Positions 24,504-33,973 of a DNA stretch of 64,000 nt are shown here, piece by piece. The position numbers and the translations under genes are program-made. The DNA is from JABRWC01 sp039961675 (GTDB lineage Bacteria > Planctomycetota > Phycisphaerae > UBA1845 > Fen-1342). Numbering within the stretch: the first letter of the stretch is position 1; each line of letters opens with the position of its first letter. The stretch spans positions 35,689-99,688 of the forward strand of contig JABRWC010000025.1 of the NCBI GenBank assembly GCA_039961675.1, read 5' to 3'. The notes under the pieces are model-generated. The model was not told where the DNA came from and ran no database searches. It saw nothing but the letters and a program-made list of their open reading frames with translations.

Positions 24504-26780
24504 TCAGTACACGTGCGTGCTCTCGGTCTCCTCGACCGGCGACGTGGTCTGGTCGCTGGTGATGCTGACCTTGAAGCGCACGTCGTTGACCGCGTTGCCC
24601 TTGGTCACGACGCGGTACGTGGCCTTCTCGCCTGGGGCGAGGGTGGCCAGCGGCGAGAAGGTGACCGTCTTGCCCTCGATGTTGCCGCGGGTCGGCCCGT
24701 CGGCGGACACGAGGTCCATCTCGGCCGGGGCGACCGCGGTCACGACGATGTTCGTGTCCTCGGCCGAGCCCTGGTTGGTGACCGTGATGATGTAGGTCTC
24801 ATTCGCGCCGACCTCGATCGGGTCTTCGACGTCGATGACTTCGAGCAGGATGGCCGGGACGCCCTGCATGTTCAGGGCGGCCTGGGCCGACGCCTCGGCG
24901 CAGTACGCGCGGGCGGTCGCGGTGTTCTGGGCCGAGCCGCGCTGCGTGGCCTTCAGCGTGACCTTCACGCTGCGCGACGCGCCGGGCTCGAGCGTGCCCA
25001 GGTTCCACGTGACCAGGTTGTTGCCGAACGCGCCGCCGTCGGACGCGCTGACGAACTGCATGCCGGCGGGGATCGTGTCCGTCAGGACCGTGTCACGCGC
25101 CGGGCCGTCGCCGGTGTTCGTCACGGTGATGTCGAAGTCGGCGTTGCGGCCGATGTAGCGATCACCGGGGCCGGTCTTGGTGACCTGAAGGACCGGCTGG
25201 CGGACCGTGGTCGTGCAGGACGACTGGGCGCTCAGGCCGCCGTCCGCCGTCACGCTCGCGCTGTTGGTGAACGAGCCGGTGCGGCTGGCCTTGGCCGAGA
25301 AGCGGACCTCCTTCGCCTGGCCGGGGCCGAGGTCGCCGAAGCTGGCCGTGACGGCGTTCTTGCCGTCGGTGGTCATGATGCCGTCCGGCAACTGGTCGGT
25401 GAGCTGCACGTTGGTCGCCGTGCCGTCGCCGGTGTTGCGCACCGTGATGACGTATTCGATCGTGTCGCAGATCAGGATGTCCGGCGTGCAGGTCTTCTCG
25501 ATGGCCAGGGCCGGGGCGGTGGCTGTCGTGGAAGCGCAGCAGCGGCTGGACAGGTTCTGGTCCGCGCGGACCTCGGCGCAGTTCTCAAACGTGCCGGTGC
25601 GGGTGGCCTTCACGGTCATCGTGACCTGGTGGCTCTGGCCGGCCGGGACCGTGCCGAGCGAGAAGGTCTGCGTCTGGCCGCCGCCCTGCGACGGCGGATT
25701 GCTGGAAACCAGCGTGATGCCGTCGGGCAGCGTGTCCGTGACCATGACGTTGGTCGCGTCCACCTGCGACGGGTTGCTGACGTCGATCGTGTAGGTGAAT
25801 TCCTGTCCGGCCAGGACGTTCGCCGGCGCGGACTTGTTGCAGGCGATCTTCGGGCCGATCCAGGTCTTGCTGGTCATGCCCTCGGTGATCTTGCCGCCGG
25901 GCTTGCAGCACTGTACGTCGCCGGGGCGAATGATCTCGATCGCGACGTTGTTCGTACCCTCGGCGGGCTGGACCTGCCGGATGGTGACTTTGGCGGCGCC
26001 GGCCGAATCAGTCTGGACCGAGGCGGTCGTCGAGCCGGTCTCGGCGAACACGGCCGCCGGTCCGTCGACGATGCGGTAGTTGACGGTGTAGCCGGCGAGC
26101 GGCGTGCGGTCCGAGTACTTCTGCACGAGCGTCACGAAGTCATGCGTCGTGCCGGTGGGGTTGGTCGCCGCGGGCGGGAACTCCCAGTACAGGTCGTACC
26201 AGTGCTTGACCGCGAAGACCTTGTGCTTGTTCCAGTCGTAGATGCCGGGGGCGTAGGCGGTGATGTAGGTGTCGCCCTCGATCGGCGAGGTAATCACGCA
26301 CCAGGTCTGGCCCTCGGTGAGCGTGATGTCGTCCGACGGATCGTCATTGCCGCGGTCCAGCACGTGGTCGAAGTTGTTCGTGTGCGAGACGGCGTACTTG
26401 TTGTCCACCTTGTAGCCGCGGCTCGCGCGCCAGCCGCTCTCGTCCACTTCGACGATGTCGCCGACGCTGCCTTCCGAGATGATCCACTCGACGCGGCGGT
26501 TTGGAAGCGGCTTGCCTTCCTTGTCCTTCACCGTGGCGATGAGGATGTGCTGCGTGCGGACCGGGTTGACGTCTTCGAGCGGCGTGACTTCAAGCTCGAC
26601 GGCGTACGGGTCCCAGTTCGAGTAGTAGCCGCCCTCCGGGGGCTTGGCGTGCGTGTATTGCGTGTCGCCCCCCGCCGGCCAAGTCAGCGCGTGGGGCATG
26701 TGATTCCGGCACCCGGCGACCGCGAGAAACGCGATCGTCCCGAGCGGCAGGATTCTTTTGACGACCCGAATGAATGTCAT
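24504..26780 (-). CDS. DUF11 repeat lipoprotein, OmcB-like (long paralogue)
   Basis: A 758-residue protein from ATG 26780 with AGGAG at ideal distance. The signal ends in a lipobox (FLAVAGC, Cys24). Residues ~60-300 hold two Ig-like segments of the invasin type (ILIATVKDKEGKPLPNRRVEWI; LVQKYSDRTPLAGYTVNYRI). Four DUF11 repeats follow: from IACNKSAPANVLAGQEFTYTI, APALAIEKTCTPDILICDTIEY, PVLQVTKTGPGDRYIGRNADFDI and VPAILLEVIDVEDPIEVGANETY. About twelve Cys, several as Cys-Cys pairs (VQCCKP, SRCCAS), recall the disulfide-linked chlamydial OmcB, which also carries DUF11-type repeats. Likely a cross-linked envelope component. The C-terminal ~115 residues are almost identical to the shorter paralogue. 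Confidence 0.88.
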   Translation of the reverse strand: MTFIRVVKRILPLGTIAFLAVAGCRNHMPHALTWPAGGDTQYTHAKPPEGGYYSNWDPYAVELEVTPLEDVNPVRTQHILIATVKDKEGKPLPNRRVEWIISEGSVGDIVEVDESGWRASRGYKVDNKYAVSHTNNFDHVLDRGNDDPSDDITLTEGQTWCVITSPIEGDTYITAYAPGIYDWNKHKVFAVKHWYDLYWEFPPAATNPTGTTHDFVTLVQKYSDRTPLAGYTVNYRIVDGPAAVFAETGSTTASVQTDSAGAAKVTIRQVQPAEGTNNVAIEIIRPGDVQCCKPGGKITEGMTSKTWIGPKIACNKSAPANVLAGQEFTYTIDVSNPSQVDATNVMVTDTLPDGITLVSSNPPSQGGGQTQTFSLGTVPAGQSHQVTMTVKATRTGTFENCAEVRADQNLSSRCCASTTATAPALAIEKTCTPDILICDTIEYVITVRNTGDGTATNVQLTDQLPDGIMTTDGKNAVTASFGDLGPGQAKEVRFSAKASRTGSFTNSASVTADGGLSAQSSCTTTVRQPVLQVTKTGPGDRYIGRNADFDITVTNTGDGPARDTVLTDTIPAGMQFVSASDGGAFGNNLVTWNLGTLEPGASRSVKVTLKATQRGSAQNTATARAYCAEASAQAALNMQGVPAILLEVIDVEDPIEVGANETYIITVTNQGSAEDTNIVVTAVAPAEMDLVSADGPTRGNIEGKTVTFSPLATLAPGEKATYRVVTKGNAVNDVRFKVSITSDQTTSPVEETESTHVY

Positions 26781-27462
26781 GAGAAACACTCCTCTTACGA
26801 AGCCACCGAGTTGAGCTGTACGCATTGCGAGCGCATTCGGTGCGACCGCGCCAAGCCGCCCGCCGAATTCAAGGGCGACAACCAGTCGTGGTACATTATC
26901 GTGAACTTTGCAGTTTGTCATCAAGGCGCCCGCACAGAAGGCAAAACTATTTAGAGCCATGCACTGCGCACCGCACCCAAACCAACTCCCGCCGCACCCC
27001 GCGAGCAGGCGACAGGTGACGCCGATCCGTCACAAGTTTCGGCGTCCGCTGCGCGCTCGGAACGTAGCGCAATTCGGCTCGACGCGGTCCGCCGTGCCGC
27101 GGATGCAGGCTGCCCGACGACGACCCGTGCAGCAATTCGACCGCGCGTCGACGCTGAAACCCGCTGAATTCAACGGTTTGCATTGCGCAAGTCGATTCTG
27201 AAACGGTGCGCAGCGCGCCGCGCCATCGTGCATCGGACAAGCATCCGACGCACGATTCCTGCCGCGCCGGTTCTTCCTTATCGTAGGCGCGCCGACCGCG
27301 TTTTGCCGCGCAAATCCGATTCCGATGCACCCAAAGCCCGCACGAGAGGCGTCGAATTGTGGGCTTGAACCCGTGTTGCCGCATTCAATGCGACCGACAC
27401 GCTCCACGGGCGCGTTCCGCAGATCGAGACGGCAGCGATAGAAACGCTACGTTCGGGATCGC
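26781..27462. other. 682-bp gap upstream of the long DUF11 gene
   Basis: Holds the DUF11 promoter (26895-26924) and its ~110-nt leader. From 26960 to 27462 only short Arg-rich open frames without ribosome sites are present; no RNA structure or repeat was recognised. Confidence 0.5.
26895..26924 (-). promoter_or_regulatory. Probable promoter of the long DUF11 gene
   Basis: Minus strand TTGATG (26919-26924), 18-nt spacer, GATAAT (26895-26900), in a locally AT-richer patch. The transcript would have a leader of about 110 nt before ATG 26780. Confidence 0.5.
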
Positions 27463-28590
27463 TCACGGAGCGGCCGCCGGCGAAGTGGAGGGACGCACGA
27501 TTGGCGGGAGTCGCAGCACCATTCCCTCGATGATGACATCCGGGGCTGAGATCAGTTCGCGGTTCAGGTCGAAAATCTCCTCCCAGCGCGACACGTCCCC
27601 CAGCTCGCGCCAGGCGATGCCGGTCAGCGTGTCGCCGACTTTCACCACGTACTCGCGGTAGGCGGGCTGACTCGCGGGCGGCCTTCGCGCCGAATTGCGC
27701 TCGCGTTCGCTCGCGCGCGGCGGCCTCGACACGGACGCGTCCTGCGGCGGCTCCGGCGGGACGACGGCCGCCGCCTCGCTGCCCGGCGCCCGCGACGGTT
27801 CGCGCGCCAGCGCTGCGGGCTTGTCTGGATCGGCGACCGAGTGCGGCATGGCCCGCAGCGCCGCCAGCAACGAGTCGCGATCCGGCGCATCGGATTCCGG
27901 CGCACGCGAATCCGCCTCGGCGGCGGAAAGCCCGGCTGGTTCCGGCGCTTCGTCGCCGCCGTGGGCAAGCTCCGGCGGCTCCGCGCGCTCGGGCGCTTCA
28001 CCCTCGCCGCGCGCGACCGGCTCGCCCGCACTGGAACCGCGCGGGGCTGTGACGGCCGAGCGCTCGCCGCGTTTCCGCTGGCGTCCGAGCGGCAGTTCGG
28101 CGAGTCCGCGCGCCAGGCACACGCCGTCGGTCTGGTAGAGTCCGAACTCCGCCTGGACGGGAAAATCCGAGACCTGGATTTCGAGCTCGCTGCTGGGCAG
28201 CGTGACCTGGAGCTGTTCCAGCATCCAGGGCGAATCGCCCACGAGGACGGTGCGCGAGGCAGCGACGTTCCCGGCCGCGTTGCGATAGCGCGCGTCGCGC
28301 GAGCGGATCGGCTGCATTCGCCGGTTCACCAGTCCGACCTGGTAGATGAGCTGGTGTCCGGCCAGGCCGCTGGTCCAGAAGTCGGCCGTGAAGCGGATCG
28401 CCTCGAGCACGCCGTCGTTCTCGATGCGCTCGCAGTGCGCGCTCTCGAGGCGGGCCTGCGGGCCGAGGCAGCCGGTGAGCAGGGGTAGCAGGAACATCGG
28501 CGCGGACCAGCGGAACCGCCCAGCGCGCGGCGAACCGCGCTCGGGCGCCGCACCTGTGAGTCCACCGCACTTGGCCGCATGGGAGCGCAT
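27463..28590 (-). CDS. LysM-domain lipoprotein
   Basis: A 375-residue protein from ATG 28590, with GGCGGA upstream. The first hydrophobic stretch (MFLLPLLTGC, near residues 32-41) ends in a lipobox; ATG 28497 is a possible shorter start. Residues ~45-170 form a small beta-rich domain related in pattern to YcfL-type lipoproteins (IRFTADFWTSGLAGHQLIYQVGLVNRRMQPI). A long acidic Pro/Ala/Glu-rich linker (~175-320) leads to one LysM module (YVVKVGDTLTGIAWRELGDVSRWEEIFDLNRE...) that binds peptidoglycan. The protein probably tethers a membrane to the wall. A promoter TTGGCC-N17-TATCCT lies about 35-60 nt upstream. Confidence 0.85.
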   Translation of the reverse strand: MRSHAAKCGGLTGAAPERGSPRAGRFRWSAPMFLLPLLTGCLGPQARLESAHCERIENDGVLEAIRFTADFWTSGLAGHQLIYQVGLVNRRMQPIRSRDARYRNAAGNVAASRTVLVGDSPWMLEQLQVTLPSSELEIQVSDFPVQAEFGLYQTDGVCLARGLAELPLGRQRKRGERSAVTAPRGSSAGEPVARGEGEAPERAEPPELAHGGDEAPEPAGLSAAEADSRAPESDAPDRDSLLAALRAMPHSVADPDKPAALAREPSRAPGSEAAAVVPPEPPQDASVSRPPRASERERNSARRPPASQPAYREYVVKVGDTLTGIAWRELGDVSRWEEIFDLNRELISAPDVIIEGMVLRLPPIVRPSTSPAAAP

Positions 28591-28622
28591 AGATTCCGCC
28601 TGCCCGTCCGTCGTCGCACGGT

Positions 28623-28651
28623 AGGATAGCGAGTGCTTCGGTCGCGGCCAA
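28623..28651 (-). promoter_or_regulatory. Probable promoter of the LysM lipoprotein gene
   Basis: Minus strand TTGGCC (28646-28651), 17-nt spacer, TATCCT (28623-28628); transcript start about 25 nt before ATG 28590. Confidence 0.4.
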
Positions 28652-28827
28652 TTCGAGTCATTCTGCTCGACAACCAGGTCTACGCGACTCCGACGATCCG
28701 CGCGGCGACCGCGGCGGCGCGACGTAGAGCGGCGCGGCTTCGAAATCGGCGCGAGGCGGCCGGGGTCGCCGTGGTACACTGGCCGAAACCGAGGCGGGCC
28801 AAACCCGGTTTGCGAGGAGGGGCAGGG

Positions 28828-30453
28828 GTGAGCACAACCTGGGCCTGGGTGTTCGCGGGCGCTTGCGTTGTGAGCGCGGCGCGGGCTGAATTGACCGTTG
28901 TCACGGTTTCGCCGCCGGCCGGTTCGATGAGCGCACCCACCGGGGCGGCGATCTCGGTCACGTTCGATCGCGCTGTGGATCCGGCGACGCTCAATTCGCA
29001 GACGTTTTGGGCGTTTGGTCGGCAGAGCGGCGCGATGGTCGGCGGCCTGTCGCTCTCCAACAGCGACCAGACTGTCACGCTGGCGCCGAGCGAGCGCATG
29101 GCAGCCGGCGAGCAGGTGATCGTCGTTCTCTCGCATGACCTGCGGGCGGCGGACGGGACGTACCTCCGCAGCTCGGGCTTTTCATGGCTCTTCAACACGC
29201 GCGTGCGGCCGGCGGCCTTGCAGTTCACCGAGCTTCAACGCTTCTCGACCAACATCCCCGCGGGCGCATCGAGCCGCCCGTACGGCGGGCTGCTGGGGAA
29301 CCTGGACGCCGACCGCTGGCTGGACCTGGTGGTCGTCAACGAGGACACGAACGATCTGCGCATGTTCCTGAACCAGGCGAGCGGCACAGGCTCGTTCGGG
29401 CCGATGTTGCTGCCGACCACGCCGGTCGGGACGGTGCCAAGCCCCTCGGATTCCGGCGATTTCAATCGCGACGGACTGTTCGACGTCTGCGTCAGCGACC
29501 GCGACTCCGCGCAAGTCTCGATCCTGCTCGGCAACGGCGACGGCACCTTCGCACCGGCGCAAAACGTGACGGTCGGGCTGTCGCCGCTGGGAATCGTGGC
29601 GATCGACGTGGATGGGGACGGCGACCTCGACATCGCCGTGGCGAACCGCGTGAGCGGCAACGTCATGATCCTCCGCAATGACGGCGCCGGCGTTTTCGGC
29701 TCGCCGACGCAGTTCGACGCGGGCGTGAACCAGGAGCGGGCCTTGGCCGCGGCGGACATGAACGGCGACGGCCTGCTGGACCTGATCGTCGGCGGCATCA
29801 GCAGTCAGCGCATCGCCGTGGCGCTGAGCAACGGCGACGGCACGTTCGCGGTGCAGTCGGCGGTCCCGTGCGGCGGCGCCGTGTGGGGCGTGGGCGCGGC
29901 GGACATGGACGGCGACGGGAACGCGGACGTCGTGGCGTCGAACAGCTCGTCGAACAATTTTGCCGTCCTGTTCGGCGACGGGGCAGGCGGGCTGTCGGCC
30001 CCCGTGGTCTACGCCACCGACCCGTTCGTGCTGGCGGTGGACATGGCGGACTTCGACGGCGACGGCGACGTGGACGTGGTGTCGTCGAGCTACGGCGGCG
30101 AGTGGCGGCTGTACCTGAACGACGGCGCCGGCGTCCTTACATTTGACCAGGCGTTTCCGGCAACGGCCGCGTCCTCCTGCTCGATCGCGGCCGACATCGA
30201 CAACGACCGCGACCCAGATCTCATTCTCGTCGACGAGCAGGCCGACGAGATCATTGTCCTGAGCAACAGCGGCGTGGCCCTGCCCGGGGACGCGGACGGC
30301 GACTGCGACGTGGACCTGGCCGACCTGTCGGCGCTGCTCACGGAGTTCGGCTGTAGCGGTTGGAACTGCGCCGCGGACATCGACGACGACGGCGACACGG
30401 ACCTGGCCGATCTGTCTGCGCTGCTCACGGAGTTCGGCGCGGCATGTCCGTAG
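28828..30453 (+). CDS. Secreted FG-GAP/VCBS repeat protein with Ig-like domain and dockerin
   Basis: A 541-residue protein starting at GTG 28828 behind a strong GAGGAGGGG; upstream open frame is Arg-rich and rejected. Signal peptide residues 1-22 (ending SAARA). Residues ~25-125 are an SbsA-type Ig-like domain (TVVTVSPPAGSMSAPTGAAISVTFDRAVDPATLNSQTF split over one strand pair). Residues ~135-480 hold about seven FG-GAP/VCBS blades with Ca-binding D-x-D-x-D-G motifs (DVDGDGDLDIAVANR, DMNGDGLLDLIVGG, DFDGDGDVDVVSSS), forming an integrin-like propeller. The C-terminus has two dockerin-like DLADLSALLTEFG repeats. Probably a Ca-stabilised extracellular binding protein. Confidence 0.87.
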   Translation: MSTTWAWVFAGACVVSAARAELTVVTVSPPAGSMSAPTGAAISVTFDRAVDPATLNSQTFWAFGRQSGAMVGGLSLSNSDQTVTLAPSERMAAGEQVIVVLSHDLRAADGTYLRSSGFSWLFNTRVRPAALQFTELQRFSTNIPAGASSRPYGGLLGNLDADRWLDLVVVNEDTNDLRMFLNQASGTGSFGPMLLPTTPVGTVPSPSDSGDFNRDGLFDVCVSDRDSAQVSILLGNGDGTFAPAQNVTVGLSPLGIVAIDVDGDGDLDIAVANRVSGNVMILRNDGAGVFGSPTQFDAGVNQERALAAADMNGDGLLDLIVGGISSQRIAVALSNGDGTFAVQSAVPCGGAVWGVGAADMDGDGNADVVASNSSSNNFAVLFGDGAGGLSAPVVYATDPFVLAVDMADFDGDGDVDVVSSSYGGEWRLYLNDGAGVLTFDQAFPATAASSCSIAADIDNDRDPDLILVDEQADEIIVLSNSGVALPGDADGDCDVDLADLSALLTEFGCSGWNCAADIDDDGDTDLADLSALLTEFGAACP

Positions 30454-30816
30454 CCCGGTGCCGCCGCCGCGGTTTTCCGAATCCGTCATTCTGAGCGGAG
30501 CGCATGCGAAACGAAGAATCTCCAGGTTGAACGGCGTGCGATTTGGCGGGTTTCGCGCGTTGTTGCGCGCGAGGTGCTTCGGCGGCCTGCGGCGGAGCTC
30601 AGCGGGTGGTCAGTTGGCGGGCGGTCGCCTGACCGGTCCCGGCTATCTGTCCGTTGCATAAGTGCGGGAGCGCAATCCGAACGGACTGCAAGTCCGGCCT
30701 GGAGGCCGGTCCCCCAATTGGCGGACAGTCCTTTTCAACGGACTGCTCCGTCGGGCACGGACGTCCGACACTCAAAACGTCGGAGTCGGGGGGCCGGCGC
30801 AGCAGAAACCGGGAGA
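30454..30816. other. 363-bp gap with dispersed repeats
   Basis: Between convergent genes. It contains a segment starting CATTCTGAGCGGAGCG and ending GAAGAATC (30487-30520), similar to a short repeat common in many planctomycete genomes, and a double hairpin (30682-30713) like the one at 2445. Further inverted repeats occur at 30721-30770. No gene seen. Confidence 0.5.
30682..30713. repeat. GC-rich double-hairpin (REP-like) element, copy 2
   Basis: CGGACT/AGTCCG (30682-30696) partly overlaps CCGGCC/GGCCGG (30694-30709), followed by TCCCC. Design and end sequence match copy 1 at 2445-2490. Confidence 0.45.
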
Positions 30817-32703
30817 CTACTCGTTGTCCGCGTCGGGCGGAGCAGCGCTTTCCTCGGACGGGGGCGGCGGCTCCTGCGGCTCGAGCTGGCCGCCGGTGAG
30901 GTGCCGCGCGAACGCCAGGACGGCCTCCGACACGTAAGGCGACTGCTCGCGCTTGTTGATCGCCTGCCGGATGTTCTGGATCGCCGCGGCGGAGTGCTGC
31001 GCGGCGCCCTCCTCGTCGAGCTTCGAGAGCAGGTGCTCGACCGCGGCGAGCGAGACTTGGTGAATCCAGCTCGTTGGGAGCGCCTTGCCGGCCAGCTTCT
31101 CATACGCGGCGCGGGACTCGCCCAGAAGCTTGATGGCCTCCTCGCGGCTGGACGCGATCGCATCGTCCAGCGGCTGCGCTTCAAACGAAAAACCGGCGAC
31201 GTTCGCGGCCACGCGCTCCAGGGTCTGCTTCAGGTTTCCGACGGCCATGAGCCGATCGTTGTGGATCATGGCGGCCAGCGTTCTCGCGTCCGCCTCGCCG
31301 GCCGCGGAGAGCTGTTCGCCGTACTTGTCCTCGACGATCAGGCGCAGCCGCTCGTTCTTGCGCATCTTGTCGAATTCGCCCTGGGTCTTGCGCGCGTCGC
31401 CGGTCCAGCGCGAGTGGGCCTGCGCGGCGGAGCGGAACGCCTGGGCGGCCTCCTGCGCGGCGCGCAGCGCCTGGTCTTCATGCTCCATCGCGGTCTTCGC
31501 AAGCTCTTCGGCACGCGCGTGGCGATCGGTGATTTGCCGCCGAATCCCGTCGCGGAGCTCGGTGAGGTGACGCTGCTGCTCCTGCGACAGCGAGCCGACC
31601 TGCTCGACGCTGCGGGCTTTCTCGGCCAGCGACTCCTGCGACACGCCGAGGCGCTGGAGCTTCTCCTCCGCGATCGCAAGCTCTCGCCGCAGTTCTTCGA
31701 GTCCGATGACCGTCTCGCCGCCTTCGACAATGCCGAAATCCAGTCCCCGATCGACCTCCTCGCCGCCGAGCTTCCCGCCGTCCGAAAGCAACTGTTCCTG
31801 CTCCTGGAGCTCGCGGGCGCGCGCCGAAAGCGAGGCGTACCGCTGCCGATACGAGTCGAACGCGCTGTCGTTTCCCGCGGCGAATCCCGTCTCCTCGAGG
31901 CTGAGCAGTTCGGAGCGGACGCGAGACAACTCGTCACGCGTGCGGGACAGATCGGCCTCGCGTTCGGCGACCGCGGCGCTGAGTCGGGCCGCGTGCGCCG
32001 CCGCCTGCTCGTGCTGGGCGGCGACTTCGGCGACATCGTCCTGGAGCGTCTTTACGACGTCGGCGACGTTCACCGCGCCGTAGTGTCCCGCGGCCGACTC
32101 AGCCGAGGCGGCCTCGAACGCCAGCTCGGAAAGCCGACCCAGTTCCGCCGCCAACTCGGTTCGTGTGCGCCGCGCTTCGGCGTAGCGTTCCTGCGCTTCC
32201 ACGAGCTTGGTCAGGCCGAGCGCCTCCGCGACGCCCGGCGTCTGGCCGGAGAGCTGCGACGCCTGGCGCGCCTCGCGCGAGGCCTCGTCCAGCCGCTGGC
32301 GGTTTTCGGCGCTCAAGCGTTCGAGGCTCGCCACGGCGGCGCGCAGGCCGTTTTCATCCAGGGACAGCGGCCGGAGATCGGTCTGGGGCAGGTTACTGCG
32401 ACGATCGAGGGACTTGGCACGCTGCACGGCGGCCGAGAATTCCTGCGAAAGCTGTTGCAGGTTGCCTCCGGCCTGTTGCACGAGTGCGGCGAAGTCGGCG
32501 CTCTTCAGACGCGCCAGGTCGCTCGACGCCGCCAGCCCGCTGGTTTCGAGCGAGTGCGCCGCGAGCATGCGGCGCGCAGTTTCGGCCTGCGCGCGGGCGT
32601 CGGCCGCGGCGCGTTCCGCAGACGGCTGGAGAAGGCGCGGGGCGAACGTGGCGAGCAGGAGGATGGCCAGCGCGAGCACGACGCCGATGGCGAAGGACTT
32701 CAA
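30817..32703 (-). CDS. Membrane-anchored coiled-coil protein
   Basis: About 628 residues from TTG 32703 (CGGAG six bases upstream), which places the single membrane helix (SFAIGVVLALAILLLATFA) at the very N-terminus; GTG 32793, with an Arg-rich extension, is an alternative. The rest is almost wholly helical and rich in Ala, Glu, Gln, Arg with heptad character (~35-520), then a compact helical C-domain and an acidic Pro-rich tail. No SMC or kinase motif is seen. The gene starts ~97 nt after the thioredoxin-like gene on the same strand and is probably the last gene of a CPBP protease, thioredoxin-like, coiled-coil operon. Function unknown; a periplasmic scaffold is plausible. Confidence 0.75.
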   Translation of the reverse strand: MKSFAIGVVLALAILLLATFAPRLLQPSAERAAADARAQAETARRMLAAHSLETSGLAASSDLARLKSADFAALVQQAGGNLQQLSQEFSAAVQRAKSLDRRSNLPQTDLRPLSLDENGLRAAVASLERLSAENRQRLDEASREARQASQLSGQTPGVAEALGLTKLVEAQERYAEARRTRTELAAELGRLSELAFEAASAESAAGHYGAVNVADVVKTLQDDVAEVAAQHEQAAAHAARLSAAVAEREADLSRTRDELSRVRSELLSLEETGFAAGNDSAFDSYRQRYASLSARARELQEQEQLLSDGGKLGGEEVDRGLDFGIVEGGETVIGLEELRRELAIAEEKLQRLGVSQESLAEKARSVEQVGSLSQEQQRHLTELRDGIRRQITDRHARAEELAKTAMEHEDQALRAAQEAAQAFRSAAQAHSRWTGDARKTQGEFDKMRKNERLRLIVEDKYGEQLSAAGEADARTLAAMIHNDRLMAVGNLKQTLERVAANVAGFSFEAQPLDDAIASSREEAIKLLGESRAAYEKLAGKALPTSWIHQVSLAAVEHLLSKLDEEGAAQHSAAAIQNIRQAINKREQSPYVSEAVLAFARHLTGGQLEPQEPPPPSEESAAPPDADNE

Positions 32704-32799
32704 AGTTCGACTCCGGGTCTGCGGCCGCACGCTCCCCGTGGCGCTCGCCCTGTGCAGCAGCCGCCTGCGGGTTTGGTGTACCCGCGGCCGCACAGGCTG

Positions 32800-33969
32800 T
32801 CAATTCTGCAAGGCCGCGCGCACCAGCGCGTCCCAGTCCGCGCCGCACTCGGCGCCGACCAGGCGGCCGTGCCGGTCGATGGCCAGCACCCACGGGGCGC
32901 TCGAAAGTCCCCACTCGCGGACGAACTCGTGCGCGGCGCCGAACCCGTCGCTCCACTGCGGCCAGTCAAGCCCGAGCTCACGTGCAGCCCGCACGGTCGA
33001 CGCCGGATCGTCGTCGAGGGAAACGCCGACAACGGCCAAGTCGGAATGTTCGCGGCGCAGGCGTTCCACCTCGCGCGCGCGTTCCACCGATCGGGGTGAC
33101 TGAGCGGCCCAGACTACGATCGCGACCGGGCGGCCGACCCAGCTCGCCGTGTCCACGCGACGCTCGTCCGCAGCCACGAAGCGCACCGGAAACGGCCGGC
33201 CAATGGCGTCGTGGCGGCGGATCGTAGCAGCCAGGCACGCGCTGAAGGCGTCAGCCGGATGCGCGCGCTCGACCGCGGCGATCAGGGGACGAACGTCCTC
33301 AATCGCCGAGCGACGCTCCGCGTCGGCAAGCAGCACGCCCGCCAGGGGCGGAGCGTGCCGGCTCTCCGGAAACTCCTGCACGTAGGCGCGGTATTCGGCG
33401 AGCAGGCCGGAATCGGGGAGTTCTAGATCGCCGACCTGCGGTTGGGTGGCGGGAAGCGGTCGCGTCAGGCGCCGGCAGGTGATCGCCCAATACGCGGCCT
33501 CGGCCCGGATCGCCGGGCCAAGCGAAACACGCTCGAGATCGCGCACGCGCTGGCAGAGGCGTTCGAAGCCCCCGCCGCGCGCCCCGATCTCGAACCGTGC
33601 GGCCAGGTCGAGCCGGGCCGCGTCATCCCGATGCGGTCCACCCGGGTACAGCGTGAGATAGGTCTGGGCGCGGTCGCAGAGCGTCCCCAAGCGCGCCAAC
33701 TCGGCATCCGCGGCGAGCGCGCTGGACGGGCCGGGCGCGCGCTCAGCCAACGATCGGATTTCCTGCCACAACCGCTCGTCCGGCGGGAGGACCACGGGCT
33801 GCGCCGGCGCCGGATGCGAAGTGACGGCAAGCGTGAGCGAGAGCACGATCGGCAGGCGACGGCGCGTGCTCGCACGATTTCGGCCGCAGCGTGCCAGCGG
33901 GGCTTCCGCCGCGTCGAGCGTGAGCCGGTCGCGCTGCGGCGCCCGCGGGCGCTGTTCGCGGTCGATCAT
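32800..33969 (-). CDS. Exported thioredoxin-like (TlpA/redoxin) protein lacking the CxxC motif
   Basis: A 389-residue protein beginning 4 nt after the CPBP gene. A signal peptide (PIVLSLTLAVTSHPAPA) follows an unusually long basic n-region of ~38 residues. Residues ~50-265 are helical, TPR-like (YLTLYPGGPHRDDAARLDLAARF; EYRAYVQEFPESRHAPPLAGVLLADAE). Residues ~270-389 show the TlpA-type thioredoxin fold (VGRPVAIVVWAAQSPRSVER; LAVVGVSLDDDPASTVRAARELGLDWPQ; SSAPWVLAIDRHGRLVG with the cis-Pro position changed). The usual W-C-x-x-C is replaced: W287 is followed by S291-P-R-S294, so both redox Cys are Ser. A thiol-disulfide reaction is not possible; a binding or chaperone role is likely. Confidence 0.82.
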   Translation of the reverse strand: MIDREQRPRAPQRDRLTLDAAEAPLARCGRNRASTRRRLPIVLSLTLAVTSHPAPAQPVVLPPDERLWQEIRSLAERAPGPSSALAADAELARLGTLCDRAQTYLTLYPGGPHRDDAARLDLAARFEIGARGGGFERLCQRVRDLERVSLGPAIRAEAAYWAITCRRLTRPLPATQPQVGDLELPDSGLLAEYRAYVQEFPESRHAPPLAGVLLADAERRSAIEDVRPLIAAVERAHPADAFSACLAATIRRHDAIGRPFPVRFVAADERRVDTASWVGRPVAIVVWAAQSPRSVERAREVERLRREHSDLAVVGVSLDDDPASTVRAARELGLDWPQWSDGFGAAHEFVREWGLSSAPWVLAIDRHGRLVGAECGADWDALVRAALQN

Positions 33970-33973
33970 CGCA

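Noticed and set aside
22704..26954. 1416-codon open frame on the plus strand opposite the DUF11 genes
   Set aside because: Shadow frame: Arg/Gly/Val-rich, no domains, opposite two well-supported genes. High GC makes such frames common.
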